Assembly (NCBI GenBank): GCA_015494395.1
Contig: WGBG01000117.1
Coordinates: 1-46,243 of the forward strand
Length of the DNA stretch: 46,243 bases
Origin: Deltaproteobacteria bacterium
GTDB taxonomy: Bacteria > Desulfobacterota > Dissulfuribacteria > Dissulfuribacterales > QOAL01
Direction of reading: 5' to 3'
Shown here: positions 15,404 to 25,006 of the stretch, piece by piece
Layout: each line of letters begins with the position of its first letter
Position numbering within the stretch: the stretch's first letter is position 1
The notes under the pieces: model-generated
Told to the model about the DNA's origin: nothing
What the model saw: only the letters and a program-made list of their open reading frames with translations
The model's database searches: none
Program-made: the position numbers and the translations under genes

Positions 15404-17198
15404 CTCCAGCCTCCCTGCTCCTTGAAACAAGGGCATCAACCTGCTCATCAACTGCCTGGAGCAACTCATCAAACCTTGTAACCTCATCATCGGAAATGGA
15501 ATACTTTGCCCTGTGGATCTCCTCCACAACCGGCAGCTCCATTGCCCGGAACAGGGGAATGCGGCTCTCCACAACGTCCCCCAGCCTGGTGATGAAATGA
15601 ATGATCAGCTTCAAAAGCATGAACTGCTTCCGGGGAAGACAGTAGGTATCCACCGGGTCAAAGGCGCTTTGCTGCAAAAAATCATTCTTAATCATCCTTG
15701 CGCCCTCAAGTATCATGCGCTGATCGTCAGGCAGTGCGTCTTCCCCCAGAAGTTTTACGATATTCTGAAGCTTGGCGTCTTCCTGCAGTATCTCAACGGC
15801 CTCATGCCTTAATTCCATCCATTCAGGCCCGGTCTGGCCCTTCCACCACTCTGAAACCGCCTCTACATAGGCTGAATAGCTCTGGAGGTAATTTATGGCA
15901 GGAAAGTACCTGGCACTTGCAAGTTCCTTGTCAAGCGCCCAGAAACACTGTACAAAACGCTTTGTGTGCATGGTTACAGGCTCTGAAAAATCCCCTCCCG
16001 GCGGAGAGACCGCACCGATAATGGAAACCGAGCCACTTGAACCGGACAATGTCTTCACCTGCCCTGCACGCTCGTAGAAAGCGGCAAGCCTTGTGGCAAG
16101 GTATGCAGGAAACCCCTCTTCAGCAGGCATCTCCTCAAGCCTTCCGGAGATCTCGCGAAGCGCCTCTGCCCACCTGGAGGTAGAATCCGCCATAAGGGCC
16201 ACATCATAACCCTGGTCACGGAAATACTCCGCCATGGTAATGCCTGTATAGATACTTGCCTCCCTTGCAGCAACAGGCATATCCGATGTGTTTGCAATAA
16301 GCACAGTGCGTTCTATGAGAGGGCGCCTGTTTTTGGGGTCAAGCAGCTGGGGGAAGTCTGTAAGCACCCCTGTCATCTCATTTCCCCGCTCTCCGCAGCC
16401 AATATAGACAATGACATCTGCGTCAGCCCACTTGGAGAGCTGGTGCTGTGTAATGGTCTTTCCTGTGCCAAACCCACCGGGGATTGCCGCAGTCCCCCCC
16501 TTTGCAATGGGGAAAAAGGTATCAATGACACGCTGGCCGGTAAGGAGCGGCTCTGAAGGCATGAGCCGCCTGCCATAAGGCCGCGGCTGACGGACAGGCC
16601 ACCGGTGGAACAGGCCTATCTCAATATCCCTTCCGGAATCCGATTCCACCACGGCAACCTTATCTTCCAGGGTAAGGGGACCAGGAGATGCTATCTTGCT
16701 TAGAACGCCGGAGATGCCCGGAGGACAGAGCACCCTGTGGAGCATTGCCTCGGTCTCCTGCACTGTGCCCAGCACCTCTCCCTGGCTCACGCTCTGGCCT
16801 GCCTTGACTACAGGCTTAAAATCCCATACCCGCTCCCTTGAAAGGGCAGTTCCGGCCTTTCCCCTGCGGACAAAATCCCCCCATCTCTCCCTGAGCTCTG
16901 CAAGGGGACGCTGGATGCCGTCAAAAATCTGCCCCACAAGACCTGGACCAAGCTCTGCATAAAGCGGCATACCCTGCCCCTTTATCTCAGCCCCTGGTTT
17001 AAGCCCCGTGGTATCTTCATACACCTGGATTGTGGCAGTACCCCCGTCAAGCCCAATCACCTCTCCGGTAAGCCTCTCCTCTCCCACCTCCACCATCTCG
17101 TTCATGGAAAGCCTGTGGCCCCCGGTGGCCTTTACCACCGGGCCGCTCACATAGGTGACCGCAGGAGCGGCGCTGCTATTACTGCCATCCATATTCAT
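15393..17198 (-). CDS. atpA: V/A-type ATP synthase catalytic subunit A
   Basis: Catalytic subunit. The P-loop GGFGTGKT is at residues 241-248, followed by [20 protein letters not shown] and [18 protein letters not shown]. The inserted 'non-homologous region' of A subunits (about 115-190) is present. At 601 aa it is full length. The ATG at 17198 forms a TGATG overlap with subunit E and has GGGGAG upstream. Confidence 0.97.
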   Translation of the reverse strand: MNMDGSNSSAAPAVTYVSGPVVKATGGHRLSMNEMVEVGEERLTGEVIGLDGGTATIQVYEDTTGLKPGAEIKGQGMPLYAELGPGLVGQIFDGIQRPLAELRERWGDFVRRGKAGTALSRERVWDFKPVVKAGQSVSQGEVLGTVQETEAMLHRVLCPPGISGVLSKIASPGPLTLEDKVAVVESDSGRDIEIGLFHRWPVRQPRPYGRRLMPSEPLLTGQRVIDTFFPIAKGGTAAIPGGFGTGKTITQHQLSKWADADVIVYIGCGERGNEMTGVLTDFPQLLDPKNRRPLIERTVLIANTSDMPVAAREASIYTGITMAEYFRDQGYDVALMADSTSRWAEALREISGRLEEMPAEEGFPAYLATRLAAFYERAGQVKTLSGSSGSVSIIGAVSPPGGDFSEPVTMHTKRFVQCFWALDKELASARYFPAINYLQSYSAYVEAVSEWWKGQTGPEWMELRHEAVEILQEDAKLQNIVKLLGEDALPDDQRMILEGARMIKNDFLQQSAFDPVDTYCLPRKQFMLLKLIIHFITRLGDVVESRIPLFRAMELPVVEEIHRAKYSISDDEVTRFDELLQAVDEQVDALVSRSREAGDGV

Positions 17199-17824
17199 CA
17201 ATCTCCCCTGAAAAGACGCTCTGATACCAGGGCACGTATCTGCGGCTCCATTCTCTTCAAAACCGTATCAAAGGAGAGATCTACAAGCTGCCGCCCGTTA
17301 TCTGCTGCGGCAAGTATCCCTCCGGAAATGTCAACAGGTTCTTCAGACACCTTCAAACGCCCCCTTATCTCTTGAGGAAGAACGGAAACAGCCTGGCTGA
17401 TGAACTCCCTGTCCTGTACTGCCCCCCTTATCACCACACTGCCCCTGACATCCTTCATGATATGCAGGGCATTTGTGATCATACCCTGAAGGAGCTCAAC
17501 GTACCTCCCAGGTTCTTCCTCTCTCATTGCCTCAAGGCCCTGCCGTCCAGCCCTGATAACAGCATCCAGAATCTCTTCACGCACGGCCATAACCATGCGC
17601 CTTGACCGAAGCTCTGCAGCATCAACCACACGTCTTGCATCCTGAAAGGCCTGCCTCTTGAGACGCAACTTTTTATCTTCAAACTCCCTTTTAAGCTGCT
17701 GGCGCCCACGCTCAACAAGCCTCTCATATTCTGATCTAGCCTGTTCCCTGATCTTCTCCGACTCTGAGGCTGCCCTTTTTTCAACTGCAAAACATAGCAG
17801 TTCAACTGCATCAGGAAGTGCCAT
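17198..17824 (-). CDS. atpE: V/A-type ATP synthase subunit E
   Basis: Peripheral-stalk subunit. The first 100 residues are a highly charged coiled coil (SEKIREQARSEYERLVERGR...). The C-terminal globular part carries ISGGILAAADNGRQLVDLSF, the family signature, then TVLKRMEPQIRALVSERLF. 208 aa. An AGGA site precedes the ATG. Confidence 0.9.
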   Translation of the reverse strand: MALPDAVELLCFAVEKRAASESEKIREQARSEYERLVERGRQQLKREFEDKKLRLKRQAFQDARRVVDAAELRSRRMVMAVREEILDAVIRAGRQGLEAMREEEPGRYVELLQGMITNALHIMKDVRGSVVIRGAVQDREFISQAVSVLPQEIRGRLKVSEEPVDISGGILAAADNGRQLVDLSFDTVLKRMEPQIRALVSERLFRGD

Positions 17825-17829
17825 TTCGT

Positions 17830-18129
17830 CTATCCTTTAAGCATTGCCGCAATCTTGCTCACAGCAGACACCCGAGTCCCCATCTCACTATTGATATCAG
17901 GTATCTCTATAAACAGGGGCAGGTGACGCTGGCGCATCATGTCTTCAAACCGCTCTCCTGCTGCCCGGGCAAGCCTTTCGGTTACAAGGACTATCCCTGT
18001 ATCCGGCATGTCAGCGGCCTGTTCCACCAGGGACAGGGCATTTTCATCCCCCCCTGGAGTGAGGGTTTCAATGCCTGCAAGCCTGAAGGCAAGGGCTGTG
18101 TCTGAATCGGTAATTGCGACTATTTTCAT
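17830..18129 (-). CDS. atpF: V/A-type ATP synthase subunit F
   Basis: Small stalk subunit (99 aa) with the family start KIVAITDSDTALAFRLAGIE and the core TGIVLVTERLA. No Shine-Dalgarno sequence is visible in the 25 bases between the ATG and the family B repeat that fills the spacer upstream. Translation initiation may therefore be weak or depend on the repeat's RNA structure. Confidence 0.9.
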   Translation of the reverse strand: MKIVAITDSDTALAFRLAGIETLTPGGDENALSLVEQAADMPDTGIVLVTERLARAAGERFEDMMRQRHLPLFIEIPDINSEMGTRVSAVSKIAAMLKG

Positions 18130-18154
18130 GTTATAAAGGTGTCAAGGCCTGTTT

Positions 18155-18374
18155 CTATTCAGAGTAGTGAATGGCCTTGTTTTGGAGTGACTCTGAATAA
18201 TTTCATAGTTTTTCTTGGCGAAGCGCAGCCAAAAAAATCGCGTCTGTCTTAGCGAGGGACGAGCGAGTTTCGCGATTTTGGCGGAGCAAGCCTTAGAAAA
18301 ACAAGCAATTATTCACCGGAACGGAAAAAACAAGACCATTTACGAATCCTTATCACCATTTATATACTGACCAG
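18155..18374 (-). repeat. family B repeat, copy 2, inside the ATP synthase operon
   Basis: A near-complete copy in inverted orientation relative to copy 1, bounded by CTATTCAG at the left and CTGACCAG at the right. The same paired blocks (CCTTGTTTT/AAAACAAG, AAAATCGCG and its mate, GTTTTTCTTGGC/GCCTTAGAAAAAC) give one long hairpin. It starts 13 bp after the stop codon of subunit K and ends 25 bp before subunit F. Confidence 0.85.
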
Positions 18375-18387
18375 TTACCAGGGCCAC

Positions 18388-18702
18388 TTATATCTTGCCC
18401 AGTATCATTATGGCGATGATAAGGCCATATATTGCAATCCCCTCTGCAAGTCCAAGGAATATCAACGCACGCCCGCTAACCTCAGGACGTTCACTAATTG
18501 CCCCCATGGCAGCGGCTCCCACAAGCCCCACTGCTATCCCCGCGCCGATTGTAGAACTTCCCACAGCAAGGGCAGCACCTATATAACCCCACTTTGCAGA
18601 GCCTTCAGAGGCAGCCTCCACATTTTCAGCCGCAATGGCCAGTGAAGGCATTGCCCAGAGCAGTGTGGCAACCAGGGCGCCCAGGATATTCTTGTAATTC
18701 AT
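18388..18702 (-). CDS. atpK: V/A-type ATP synthase subunit K (c-ring proteolipid)
   Basis: Ion-carrying ring subunit with two membrane helices, about 38-65 (GYIGAALAVGSSTIGAGIAVGL) and 78-102. The ion-binding carboxylate is E87 in FLGLAEGIAIYG. The first 25 residues look like a cleavable signal peptide ending AIA, unusual for simple c subunits but known in some bacterial V-type rings. Helix 1 lacks the glutamine seen in typical Na+-binding rings, which leans toward H+ coupling; this is an inference. The ATG overlaps the stop of subunit I and has AGGAGG upstream. Confidence 0.92.
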   Translation of the reverse strand: MNYKNILGALVATLLWAMPSLAIAAENVEAASEGSAKWGYIGAALAVGSSTIGAGIAVGLVGAAAMGAISERPEVSGRALIFLGLAEGIAIYGLIIAIMILGKI

Positions 18703-20690
18703 CGCACTTCCTCCTGTTTGACCAGGGGCTGAAAGGGCCTTCCTCCGCCCCTGAAAAACTTGCTGAAAAACTCAAAATACTCAAGCCTGATAATCTGTAT
18801 GGAGACCACCATGCCTTCAAGAAGTATTATTACAATATTCCCGCCAACGAGCGTAAGCCAGTATCCAGCCCCCCTGCCGCTTCCCTGTGCCACCATGTCT
18901 GCAATGGCAAAGACACCGGCAAAAAGGGCTGCATGGGTAAGGGCAAAGGCAGCCACACGCACAAATGACACAGTATTGGCAAGGAAACGAATGATACTGT
19001 CAAGTGCCTCGATTATGGACTCTATAACCATTGAGCCAATGCCCTGCTCTGCCTGCGGGCTTTTGCCCTTGCCGCGTTCCCTTCGCCTTCTTAATATGAC
19101 ACGGACTGGCCGTTCGACTATCATTACCAGAAGCAGTACTGAACTTACGGCCTTTGCAGCCATAATTTCAACAGGGGCAGGGGGGCCTGCCATGACATAC
19201 CTGATGCCAAGACCGGCAAGCAGCCAGTAAAGAAGGGCTCCGACCACCCCGCCTGCAGACAGGAATTCCTGAAAATTCCTGGTCCTGATCATATTGATTA
19301 TATTCAGTATAAATCCCATGCTTATCATGCCAACGCCAATATAAACAGAGAACATCATGAACCTGTTTATATCCTTCATGGGATGAAGCCAGATTGCCGG
19401 GATAATGTCTTCCACTCCAAATATGCTCCCGTACAGCACACCGAACACCATGGATGAGACCCCGCACTCCATGAGGATTATGCCGTAATCCATGTAACGG
19501 TAGAGCCTGCGGAAGACGTAGAGGCCGACGATAAAAAGCACCAGACCGTGGCCAACGTCTCCGAACATCATACCGAATAGGAGGACAAAGCTTAATGCCA
19601 GAAAGACCGTGGGTTCAACCTCCCTGTAAGAGGGTGTGCCGTAGAGAGATGTGAGTTTCTCAAAGGGACGAATAAGAAGCGGATTATTGAAAAGTATGGG
19701 TATTTTCACAATACCTTCCCTGACCTCCCTTACGTCCTCGGGGTCAACACTCTCCACAATTGCCCTGCCACGGGTGGCCTTCATAATGGCATCTTTGAGC
19801 CTTGGAAAGATTTCAATGGGAAGCCAGCCCGTGACAAGATAGGTATGATCTATCTTGCCAAATTTTGACTGGGCCTTCAGCAGAAGCCTTGCCATAAAGG
19901 CCTTTTCCCGCATGAGGAGAAGCGCCTTTTGGAATCTTTTCTTGAAGGCCTCCTTTTCTTCACGGGCCTGGGCGGCCTTAGTCTCAAGGGCCGGCAGCTC
20001 CTTCTTAAGCCCCTCTATTACCTCTGAAACCGTGCCCTTAAGGCCTGAAGGTATATCAATTTCTTTGAAAAATGCGCTCTTGAGTGCCCTTTCCAGCACG
20101 TCCCTGTCCTCATTAAGGCAAAAAGCAGCAAGGACGAATCGGTCCTTATTCCGACTTATGGTTACCAGGCTGTGATGTATGTCAGACAGGCTCTCCTCGA
20201 GCCTTGGCATGTTATCCGCAGGAAGGACACCGAAAGTGCAGTAAACAAAACAAAGCCTTGAAAGCCTTGTAAAATCTATATCAGCAGGCCCGAGCATTGA
20301 GAGCCTGGAGATAAGTTCCTCTGTTTTTGCAAGCTCCTTTGCCGCCTCTCTCCCCCTTACCAGGCACCCTGACACCTGGTTTTCTATGTCAGCCAGGGTC
20401 TCTTCCATATAGAAGATATCCCTGTCGGGTATGGGGGCCTTTTCAAGCGGCGGCACAGGCCCCTTTATCTCAAGCTCTCTTACAAGAGAGGCAATGCTCT
20501 CCAGGACATTGTCATACCTGTCAAGAAGATCCGACGGCACTCCTGCAGTATATCCAAGCTTTCCAAGCCTGGTTTCACTGATGTTTATCAGGTGGAGGAG
20601 TTTGAAATCACCAAGTATGCCCATAACCCTGGACATATACTCCTCAGGGACATGAATAGTTACACGAAAGAGCTTAACCGGCCTGAACAA
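18699..20690 (-). CDS. atpI: V/A-type ATP synthase subunit I (a subunit)
   Basis: Membrane stator subunit forming the ion half-channels. The N-terminal half is soluble with a coiled coil (about 225-270). The C-terminal half has about seven membrane segments, including the LLFGMMFGDVGHGLVLFIVG and FVRVAAFALTHAALF signatures. 663 aa is normal. The start is a TTG at 20690 with AGGAG upstream, overlapping subunit C by 17 bp. Confidence 0.94.
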   Translation of the reverse strand: MFRPVKLFRVTIHVPEEYMSRVMGILGDFKLLHLINISETRLGKLGYTAGVPSDLLDRYDNVLESIASLVRELEIKGPVPPLEKAPIPDRDIFYMEETLADIENQVSGCLVRGREAAKELAKTEELISRLSMLGPADIDFTRLSRLCFVYCTFGVLPADNMPRLEESLSDIHHSLVTISRNKDRFVLAAFCLNEDRDVLERALKSAFFKEIDIPSGLKGTVSEVIEGLKKELPALETKAAQAREEKEAFKKRFQKALLLMREKAFMARLLLKAQSKFGKIDHTYLVTGWLPIEIFPRLKDAIMKATRGRAIVESVDPEDVREVREGIVKIPILFNNPLLIRPFEKLTSLYGTPSYREVEPTVFLALSFVLLFGMMFGDVGHGLVLFIVGLYVFRRLYRYMDYGIILMECGVSSMVFGVLYGSIFGVEDIIPAIWLHPMKDINRFMMFSVYIGVGMISMGFILNIINMIRTRNFQEFLSAGGVVGALLYWLLAGLGIRYVMAGPPAPVEIMAAKAVSSVLLLVMIVERPVRVILRRRRERGKGKSPQAEQGIGSMVIESIIEALDSIIRFLANTVSFVRVAAFALTHAALFAGVFAIADMVAQGSGRGAGYWLTLVGGNIVIILLEGMVVSIQIIRLEYFEFFSKFFRGGGRPFQPLVKQEEVR

Positions 20691-21771
20691 CCCCTTCTCC
20701 TCCCACTGAATCTCCTGACTTCAGGAGTATGCCTGGCACAAGTTCTGCCTGTGGCCTCTGGTACTGAGTTGCCTTTGCCTGAAATAGCCTGACCAGACTC
20801 CTGACCTCAATCTCCTTTTCAAGAAGGTGGGCTACCTGGACACCCAGATGAAAGGGATAACCAAGAAATGCCCGGCGCATACGCCTGAGGAGCCACTCCT
20901 CAAGTGCCATCCTGAGTCCAGGGATATCCTCCGCGCCTTCAGCAGCAAGACGTATCCCCAAAGGCAGCAGTTTGATCAAAGCCTGAAGGTCCTTGGCCTT
21001 TGCAAGGGAATGCAGGCCCTTTATGGTAAGACTGCCGCCGGGATAGCTGTAATTAAGGGCCTCCTCAGCACTCAGGCCGTAAACGAAGCGGATGCGGGCA
21101 ACATGGCAGATGTTAACCACATCAACATAACTGTTAACCACCTCCACAACCGATGTCCTGTCCCTCCTGCTTCGCACCCCGTGAACCGCACTGTTAATCT
21201 GCCTGAAAAAGACAATGTCAATTGCCATCTCTACAGGAAAAAGCCTTCCCTGGGCATCAACCTGAGAGAGGGCATGTCTCAGCATAGGCCCATAGGCGGT
21301 CTCAGCGAGGAGCTTTACTGCATCACCCAGGGAATCCTGCCTCCACAGGCTGTCAAATGGCAGGCGTGAAAGTTTTTGATCCAGGGGATAGAGGAGATGG
21401 GAAACCTGGGATTTTTTTAGCCCTGAAAACAAAGCCCTCAGGACAATTTTGAGATTTTCTGCCTCGAACCGGGCTGCAAGGGCGCGTACAAGGCCAAGGG
21501 CATCATTATCAGGAATTGACCGGATTATCTTCCTGTAATCATCAAAGAGTGCAGCAAAGACGAACCTTTCAAACTGCTCATTGCCCTCCTGCCTGGCTGA
21601 AAGCAGTCTTGATACCCAGGGAGCATAGGAGGTTGCGGAAAGGTATCTTAAAAAGGCTGGAGGGTCCTTGGTGGTTTCGAGGATGTGCCAGTCAGAGGGT
21701 TTAAGTCTCCTGGCATGCATGGTACGGGTCTTGGCGTTAAGATATGAATACTTCAGGGCAGCCCTGAGCAT
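20674..21771 (-). CDS. atpC: V/A-type ATP synthase subunit C
   Basis: Socket subunit linking the central stalk to the c-ring (V-type d / A-type C). It begins with YSYLNAKTRTM, matching the family's Y-x-NA-R-M start, and is helical throughout. FFRQINSAVHGVRSRRDRTSVVEVVNSYVD lies near the middle and NICHVARIRFVYGLS follows. 365 aa. Sequence is more diverged than A and B, but operon position and family features agree. Confidence 0.85.
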   Translation of the reverse strand: MLRAALKYSYLNAKTRTMHARRLKPSDWHILETTKDPPAFLRYLSATSYAPWVSRLLSARQEGNEQFERFVFAALFDDYRKIIRSIPDNDALGLVRALAARFEAENLKIVLRALFSGLKKSQVSHLLYPLDQKLSRLPFDSLWRQDSLGDAVKLLAETAYGPMLRHALSQVDAQGRLFPVEMAIDIVFFRQINSAVHGVRSRRDRTSVVEVVNSYVDVVNICHVARIRFVYGLSAEEALNYSYPGGSLTIKGLHSLAKAKDLQALIKLLPLGIRLAAEGAEDIPGLRMALEEWLLRRMRRAFLGYPFHLGVQVAHLLEKEIEVRSLVRLFQAKATQYQRPQAELVPGILLKSGDSVGGEGVVQAG

Positions 21772-21791
21772 TATCCCCTCCCCGTGAACCG

Positions 21792-22118
21792 TCAGTGCCC
21801 TGTGGCATTACGGATAAACATGGAAACCAGTTCCCTGGCCAGATGGTCTTTGTGACGGTTCAAACGCTCCTTCAGGGCATCACAGTACTCTTTTGCCTCC
21901 TCTTCCAGTGCGTTGGCCTTTTCAGAGGCACTGTCAAGGATTCCTGCCAGTTCATCTTTCCGGAATTTATCCAGCTCTTTTGAATACTGCTCCCTGAGTT
22001 TCCGGATCTCTGTATCTGCCGAGGCAACAAGCTCGCTTGCCTCACGCCTTGCCTTTTCCACCAACGTCCTGCCATTCTCATCACAACTGAATATTCTTTC
22101 AATTTCCGGAATTGGCAC
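21792..22118 (-). CDS. V/A-type ATP synthase peripheral stalk subunit (G/H)
   Basis: First gene of the ATPase operon. A 108-aa, highly charged helical protein with almost continuous coiled-coil character (ARREASELVASADTEIRKLR...), as expected of the subunit that pairs with E. GTG start with GAGGGGGG upstream. Assignment rests on composition and position more than on a sequence motif. Confidence 0.75.
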   Translation of the reverse strand: MPIPEIERIFSCDENGRTLVEKARREASELVASADTEIRKLREQYSKELDKFRKDELAGILDSASEKANALEEEAKEYCDALKERLNRHKDHLARELVSMFIRNATGH

Positions 22119-22166
22119 AAGCCCGCCCCCCCTCTGATGCTGGCATAAATCTTAAAAGAGCTGAAC

Positions 22167-22190
22167 CGCAAAGGCGCAAAGGACGCAAAG
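22167..22190. repeat. short tandem CGCAAAG repeats
   Basis: Three near-copies of an 8-9-base unit ending in CGCAAAG stand in a row just upstream of the ATPase operon. No function can be assigned. Confidence 0.5.
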
Positions 22191-22199
22191 AAAGTTATA

Positions 22200-22224
22200 C
22201 TTTCCCCACAACCAGTGGGGAAAG
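22200..22224 (-). terminator. hairpin between fmdB-like gene and ATPase operon
   Basis: Ten-base perfect stem (CTTTCCCCAC/GTGGGGAAAG) with a 5-base loop. On the minus strand it is followed by a T-rich but interrupted tract (TATAACTTTCTTT), so termination may be partial. Confidence 0.5.
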
Positions 22225-22359
22225 ACCTGGAACAAAAGCCTGCTATTACCTATTATTTTAGGAACTGTTTCAAAATTTGCAAGAAACGGGTGGGGAAATG
22301 AAAAGAGGAGGAGGGAAAGGGCGTTCCCAAACCGCAGTCCGGGAACGGCTTTCATAGCG

Positions 22360-22641
22360 CTACCTCTCATGCCCGGCAAGATTAAGGGTAGAGCAGGAAC
22401 CTGACTGACACTGCCGGTGCTCAACAAAACTCCCGGCTGATGTCTTCCTGAGCATGGAGCTGTCCGTCTGAGAGGTGGACTTGACACTGCCCCCCACATT
22501 TATATTTGAGGCACTCATAAGCTTACCAACATCAGGACTCTGGCACTTGGGACAACGGACATTTTCCATCTCGGCCTGGCTCATAAGAAGAAGCTCAAAC
22601 TCATATTGACAGCTTTCACACTTGAATTCATGTATAGGCAT
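22360..22641 (-). CDS. FmdB family zinc-ribbon protein
   Basis: Small (93 aa) protein with an N-terminal zinc ribbon. MPIHEFKCESCQYEFELL gives the first CxxC and VRCPKCQSPDV the second, the standard FmdB-type regulatory-protein arrangement. The C-terminal half is Ser/Thr-rich and probably disordered. The biological role of this family is poorly known. Confidence 0.88.
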   Translation of the reverse strand: MPIHEFKCESCQYEFELLLMSQAEMENVRCPKCQSPDVGKLMSASNINVGGSVKSTSQTDSSMLRKTSAGSFVEHRQCQSGSCSTLNLAGHER

Positions 22642-22737
22642 TTTTACTTAATCCCCCGTGAAAATATTCCTGAACCAGGCATTTCAGATGGAAGTGCCCG
22701 GTTCAGATCGGATTTATGCTCAATATAATCGGGACAC

Positions 22738-22773
22738 AAAAAAAGGGAAGGGGCTTTGCAAAAGCCCCTTCCC
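22738..22773 (-). terminator. rho-independent terminator of the porin gene
   Basis: Thirteen-base perfect stem (GGGAAGGGGCTTT and its complement) with a 3-base loop, followed on the minus strand by seven T. It is 34 bp after the porin stop codon. Confidence 0.93.
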
Positions 22774-22806
22774 TGATTGAGTACTTGGATTCTATGAATA
22801 TTCGGC

Positions 22807-24447
22807 TTAGAAATAAACCTCAAATGTGAGATAGAGGTTGTCCATGTGCTCTACAGGGGCACCACCGAATGCGGTAGTATAATCAGCTGAACGAGAATCA
22901 GTCATGTCAACGTCGTCAACATCCACGGGACGGCCCATCCAGTTTCCGCTACCTGTGTAATTGAACCAGTAGTACTGGTAACCTGCACGGATAAATGCCT
23001 TTGCATACTTGGAAAGGGGATTTTCAGGAATATCCCAGATCCAGTACACTTCTGCAACGTGACCACGTGTTGCAAGCTTGCTTGAGTAAACGTCATCTGC
23101 AGCAGGAGTGAAGTTAATCCAGTAACGGGAGCCGTAGTTGTACTCGAAGCCGATCTTTGAGCTCAGCATCTCAACGGGTACGCGAGCACCAACATAAGCT
23201 GCCCAGCCCCAATGATTCTGTTTGGTTTCTCCCGGGTTGGTCAGGAGGCCATATGACTGATGTACTCCGCCATTAGTGTCTCTATCATCTGTGCGGCTCA
23301 ATCCGCCACTTACAAACCAGTTAACGCCGCGGAATTCATCCATGTAGACAAAGCTGGCATGGTAGATATCACCTATTTCGTCACTGGCATCAACATAAGT
23401 TATATCGTCCATAGCGGCGTCTGTGTATCTCTGATCGCCTGTACCCATAGGATCATAAGGATCCGCCATAGGATACTGAATACCCTCCATCATGTTGGGG
23501 ATGTTGGCTGCACGGAAAAACTGCAGGTTAGCAAACCTGTGGGCCTCTTTATCATTAATGATATCCCAAGAAAATCCATAAAGGTCAGTGTCAGACAGAT
23601 CACCAGAGGTATTACCAGTGTAATCCAAACCTGATTCATAACCACGACCGTAGCAGATACGGAATTTGGCGCCAGGGAAGTAAAGCTCGTCACCGGCCCA
23701 ACCTAAAGTTGCACCATCGAAGGTCCAGTCAACTCCAAGGGCAGTTGGAGTGGCATAACGGCTGTCGTAGTTGTAGCGGAGCTGTGCTGGAGGACCGTCA
23801 ACAGTGGGGCGACGACCTACAGAAATCCACATTGGAAGGTCAAAAACATTTACCCAGTTTACATAAGCCATCTCAACCCTGAGTGTATTGTCCTGTGGGC
23901 GGCGGCTCATGTTAGGATCATAAGAAAAACTGTTCGCGGGGAAAAGCCCGGAACTGGTTTTGTTGGCAGTTTCCATGCCCCAGATCTTGTACATAGTGAG
24001 ACGCCCTTTGAAGGTAATGTTGTCTGTTGCCTTTACCTTCATGCCAAGACGCAGGCGGTTGGTGTACAGGGTGTCATTGGTGATGCGTTCCCCTCTTTGG
24101 GTACCACCCGTACGGGTGGTGTAACCGTTGGTGTCAAGCCGTGTAGAATCCAGCCTGAACCGATAGTCCCCGAATACCTGGAAACGGTTCACACCATTGG
24201 TGTTGATCTCCTCAATGCCGTCGGCATTTTCATCAACCGTATCAGCCAGGTCTTCCTGTTTTTCAGCAAGCTCGCCCTGCTGTGACTTTACCCTGTTAAG
24301 CTCTGCTTTTACACTTTCAAGCTCACGGGTAAGCTGATCCAGCCTCTGTAGAAGCTGATCACTGCTTGGAGACGCATATCCCCCTGCAATGGCCCATGCT
24401 GGTGCCATGAGAGAAAATGCAATAAGTCCTAACCAGAATTTCTTCAT
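22807..24447 (-). CDS. outer-membrane porin, DUF3373-like
   Basis: Predicted beta-barrel porin of 546 aa. A signal peptide spans residues 1-22 (...LMAPAWAIAGG). A short coiled coil follows at about 32-75 (LLQRLDQLTRELESVKAEL...), probably a trimerising or peptidoglycan-facing stalk. The remainder is rich in alternating aromatic strands such as FQVFGDYRFRLDSTR and ends in YLTFEVYF, the terminal aromatic expected for BAM-dependent assembly. It resembles the DUF3373 family common in Desulfobacterota. A strong promoter, ribosome site and terminator suggest high expression as a single gene. Confidence 0.82.
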   Translation of the reverse strand: MKKFWLGLIAFSLMAPAWAIAGGYASPSSDQLLQRLDQLTRELESVKAELNRVKSQQGELAEKQEDLADTVDENADGIEEINTNGVNRFQVFGDYRFRLDSTRLDTNGYTTRTGGTQRGERITNDTLYTNRLRLGMKVKATDNITFKGRLTMYKIWGMETANKTSSGLFPANSFSYDPNMSRRPQDNTLRVEMAYVNWVNVFDLPMWISVGRRPTVDGPPAQLRYNYDSRYATPTALGVDWTFDGATLGWAGDELYFPGAKFRICYGRGYESGLDYTGNTSGDLSDTDLYGFSWDIINDKEAHRFANLQFFRAANIPNMMEGIQYPMADPYDPMGTGDQRYTDAAMDDITYVDASDEIGDIYHASFVYMDEFRGVNWFVSGGLSRTDDRDTNGGVHQSYGLLTNPGETKQNHWGWAAYVGARVPVEMLSSKIGFEYNYGSRYWINFTPAADDVYSSKLATRGHVAEVYWIWDIPENPLSKYAKAFIRAGYQYYWFNYTGSGNWMGRPVDVDDVDMTDSRSADYTTAFGGAPVEHMDNLYLTFEVYF

Positions 24448-24530
24448 TTGGTGTTCCCTCCTTTAAGTAAAAAAATGATTAAGAACAACTCAGCAAATGT
24501 TAACACTACCTAAAACTACCCTAAAATTTG

Positions 24531-24559
24531 CTTATATATTAGCAACAGGGAAAAGTCAA
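24531..24559 (-). promoter_or_regulatory. sigma-70 type promoter of the porin
   Basis: TTGACT, a 17-base spacer and TATAAG on the minus strand, followed by a leader of about 75 bases to the ATG. Confidence 0.72.
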
Positions 24560-24637
24560 GCTTTCATTGCAGTTATCGGCGTTTGAGAGAAATTTTAACA
24601 TTTTCGAAACCTCAGAAAATTTACAACACAACAATTT

Positions 24638-24651
24638 GTTAGCATGCTAAC
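24638..24651. promoter_or_regulatory. 14-base perfect palindrome upstream of the porin promoter
   Basis: GTTAGCATGCTAAC, a dyad about 80 bp upstream of the porin -35 box. A plausible operator for a dimeric regulator; no regulator is known from this window. The rest of the 24448-25006 gap is AT-rich with no gene. Confidence 0.45.
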
Positions 24652-24904
24652 ATTCTGCCCCAATATGTAGCCATCACAGCGCTATGTAATGGCCGTTGCC
24701 TGGAAAAATAATTACTTTTTTGCTGTCACAACTAAATTTCACAGCAATAGCCATTTACACTTCCTTCGGCATATAAAAAACTGTTCTTTAACAAAAAATG
24801 AATAATTTTTTGAATTTCTGAACTTTTTACAATTGTAAGCTCAAATTGAAAGCAGAAGTCTGGGAACCAGAAACGTCTTCCCATGTACAAACGTTCCAGC
24901 CGCC

Positions 24905-24945
24905 CCAAAAAAACGAAAAGCCCGAATCTAAAAGATTCAGGCTTT
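24905..24945 (-). terminator. rho-independent terminator of rplU-rpmA
   Basis: Stem AAAGCC-GAATCT/AGATTC-GGCTTT, with one position that is a G-U pair in minus-strand RNA, then a T-rich tail including seven T. Confidence 0.85.
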
Positions 24946-25006
24946 GCAAAAGCGGTGCTTCACATCTGAACAAACAGAAAACCGCCTAAATTATTTTTTT
25001 CGAAGA

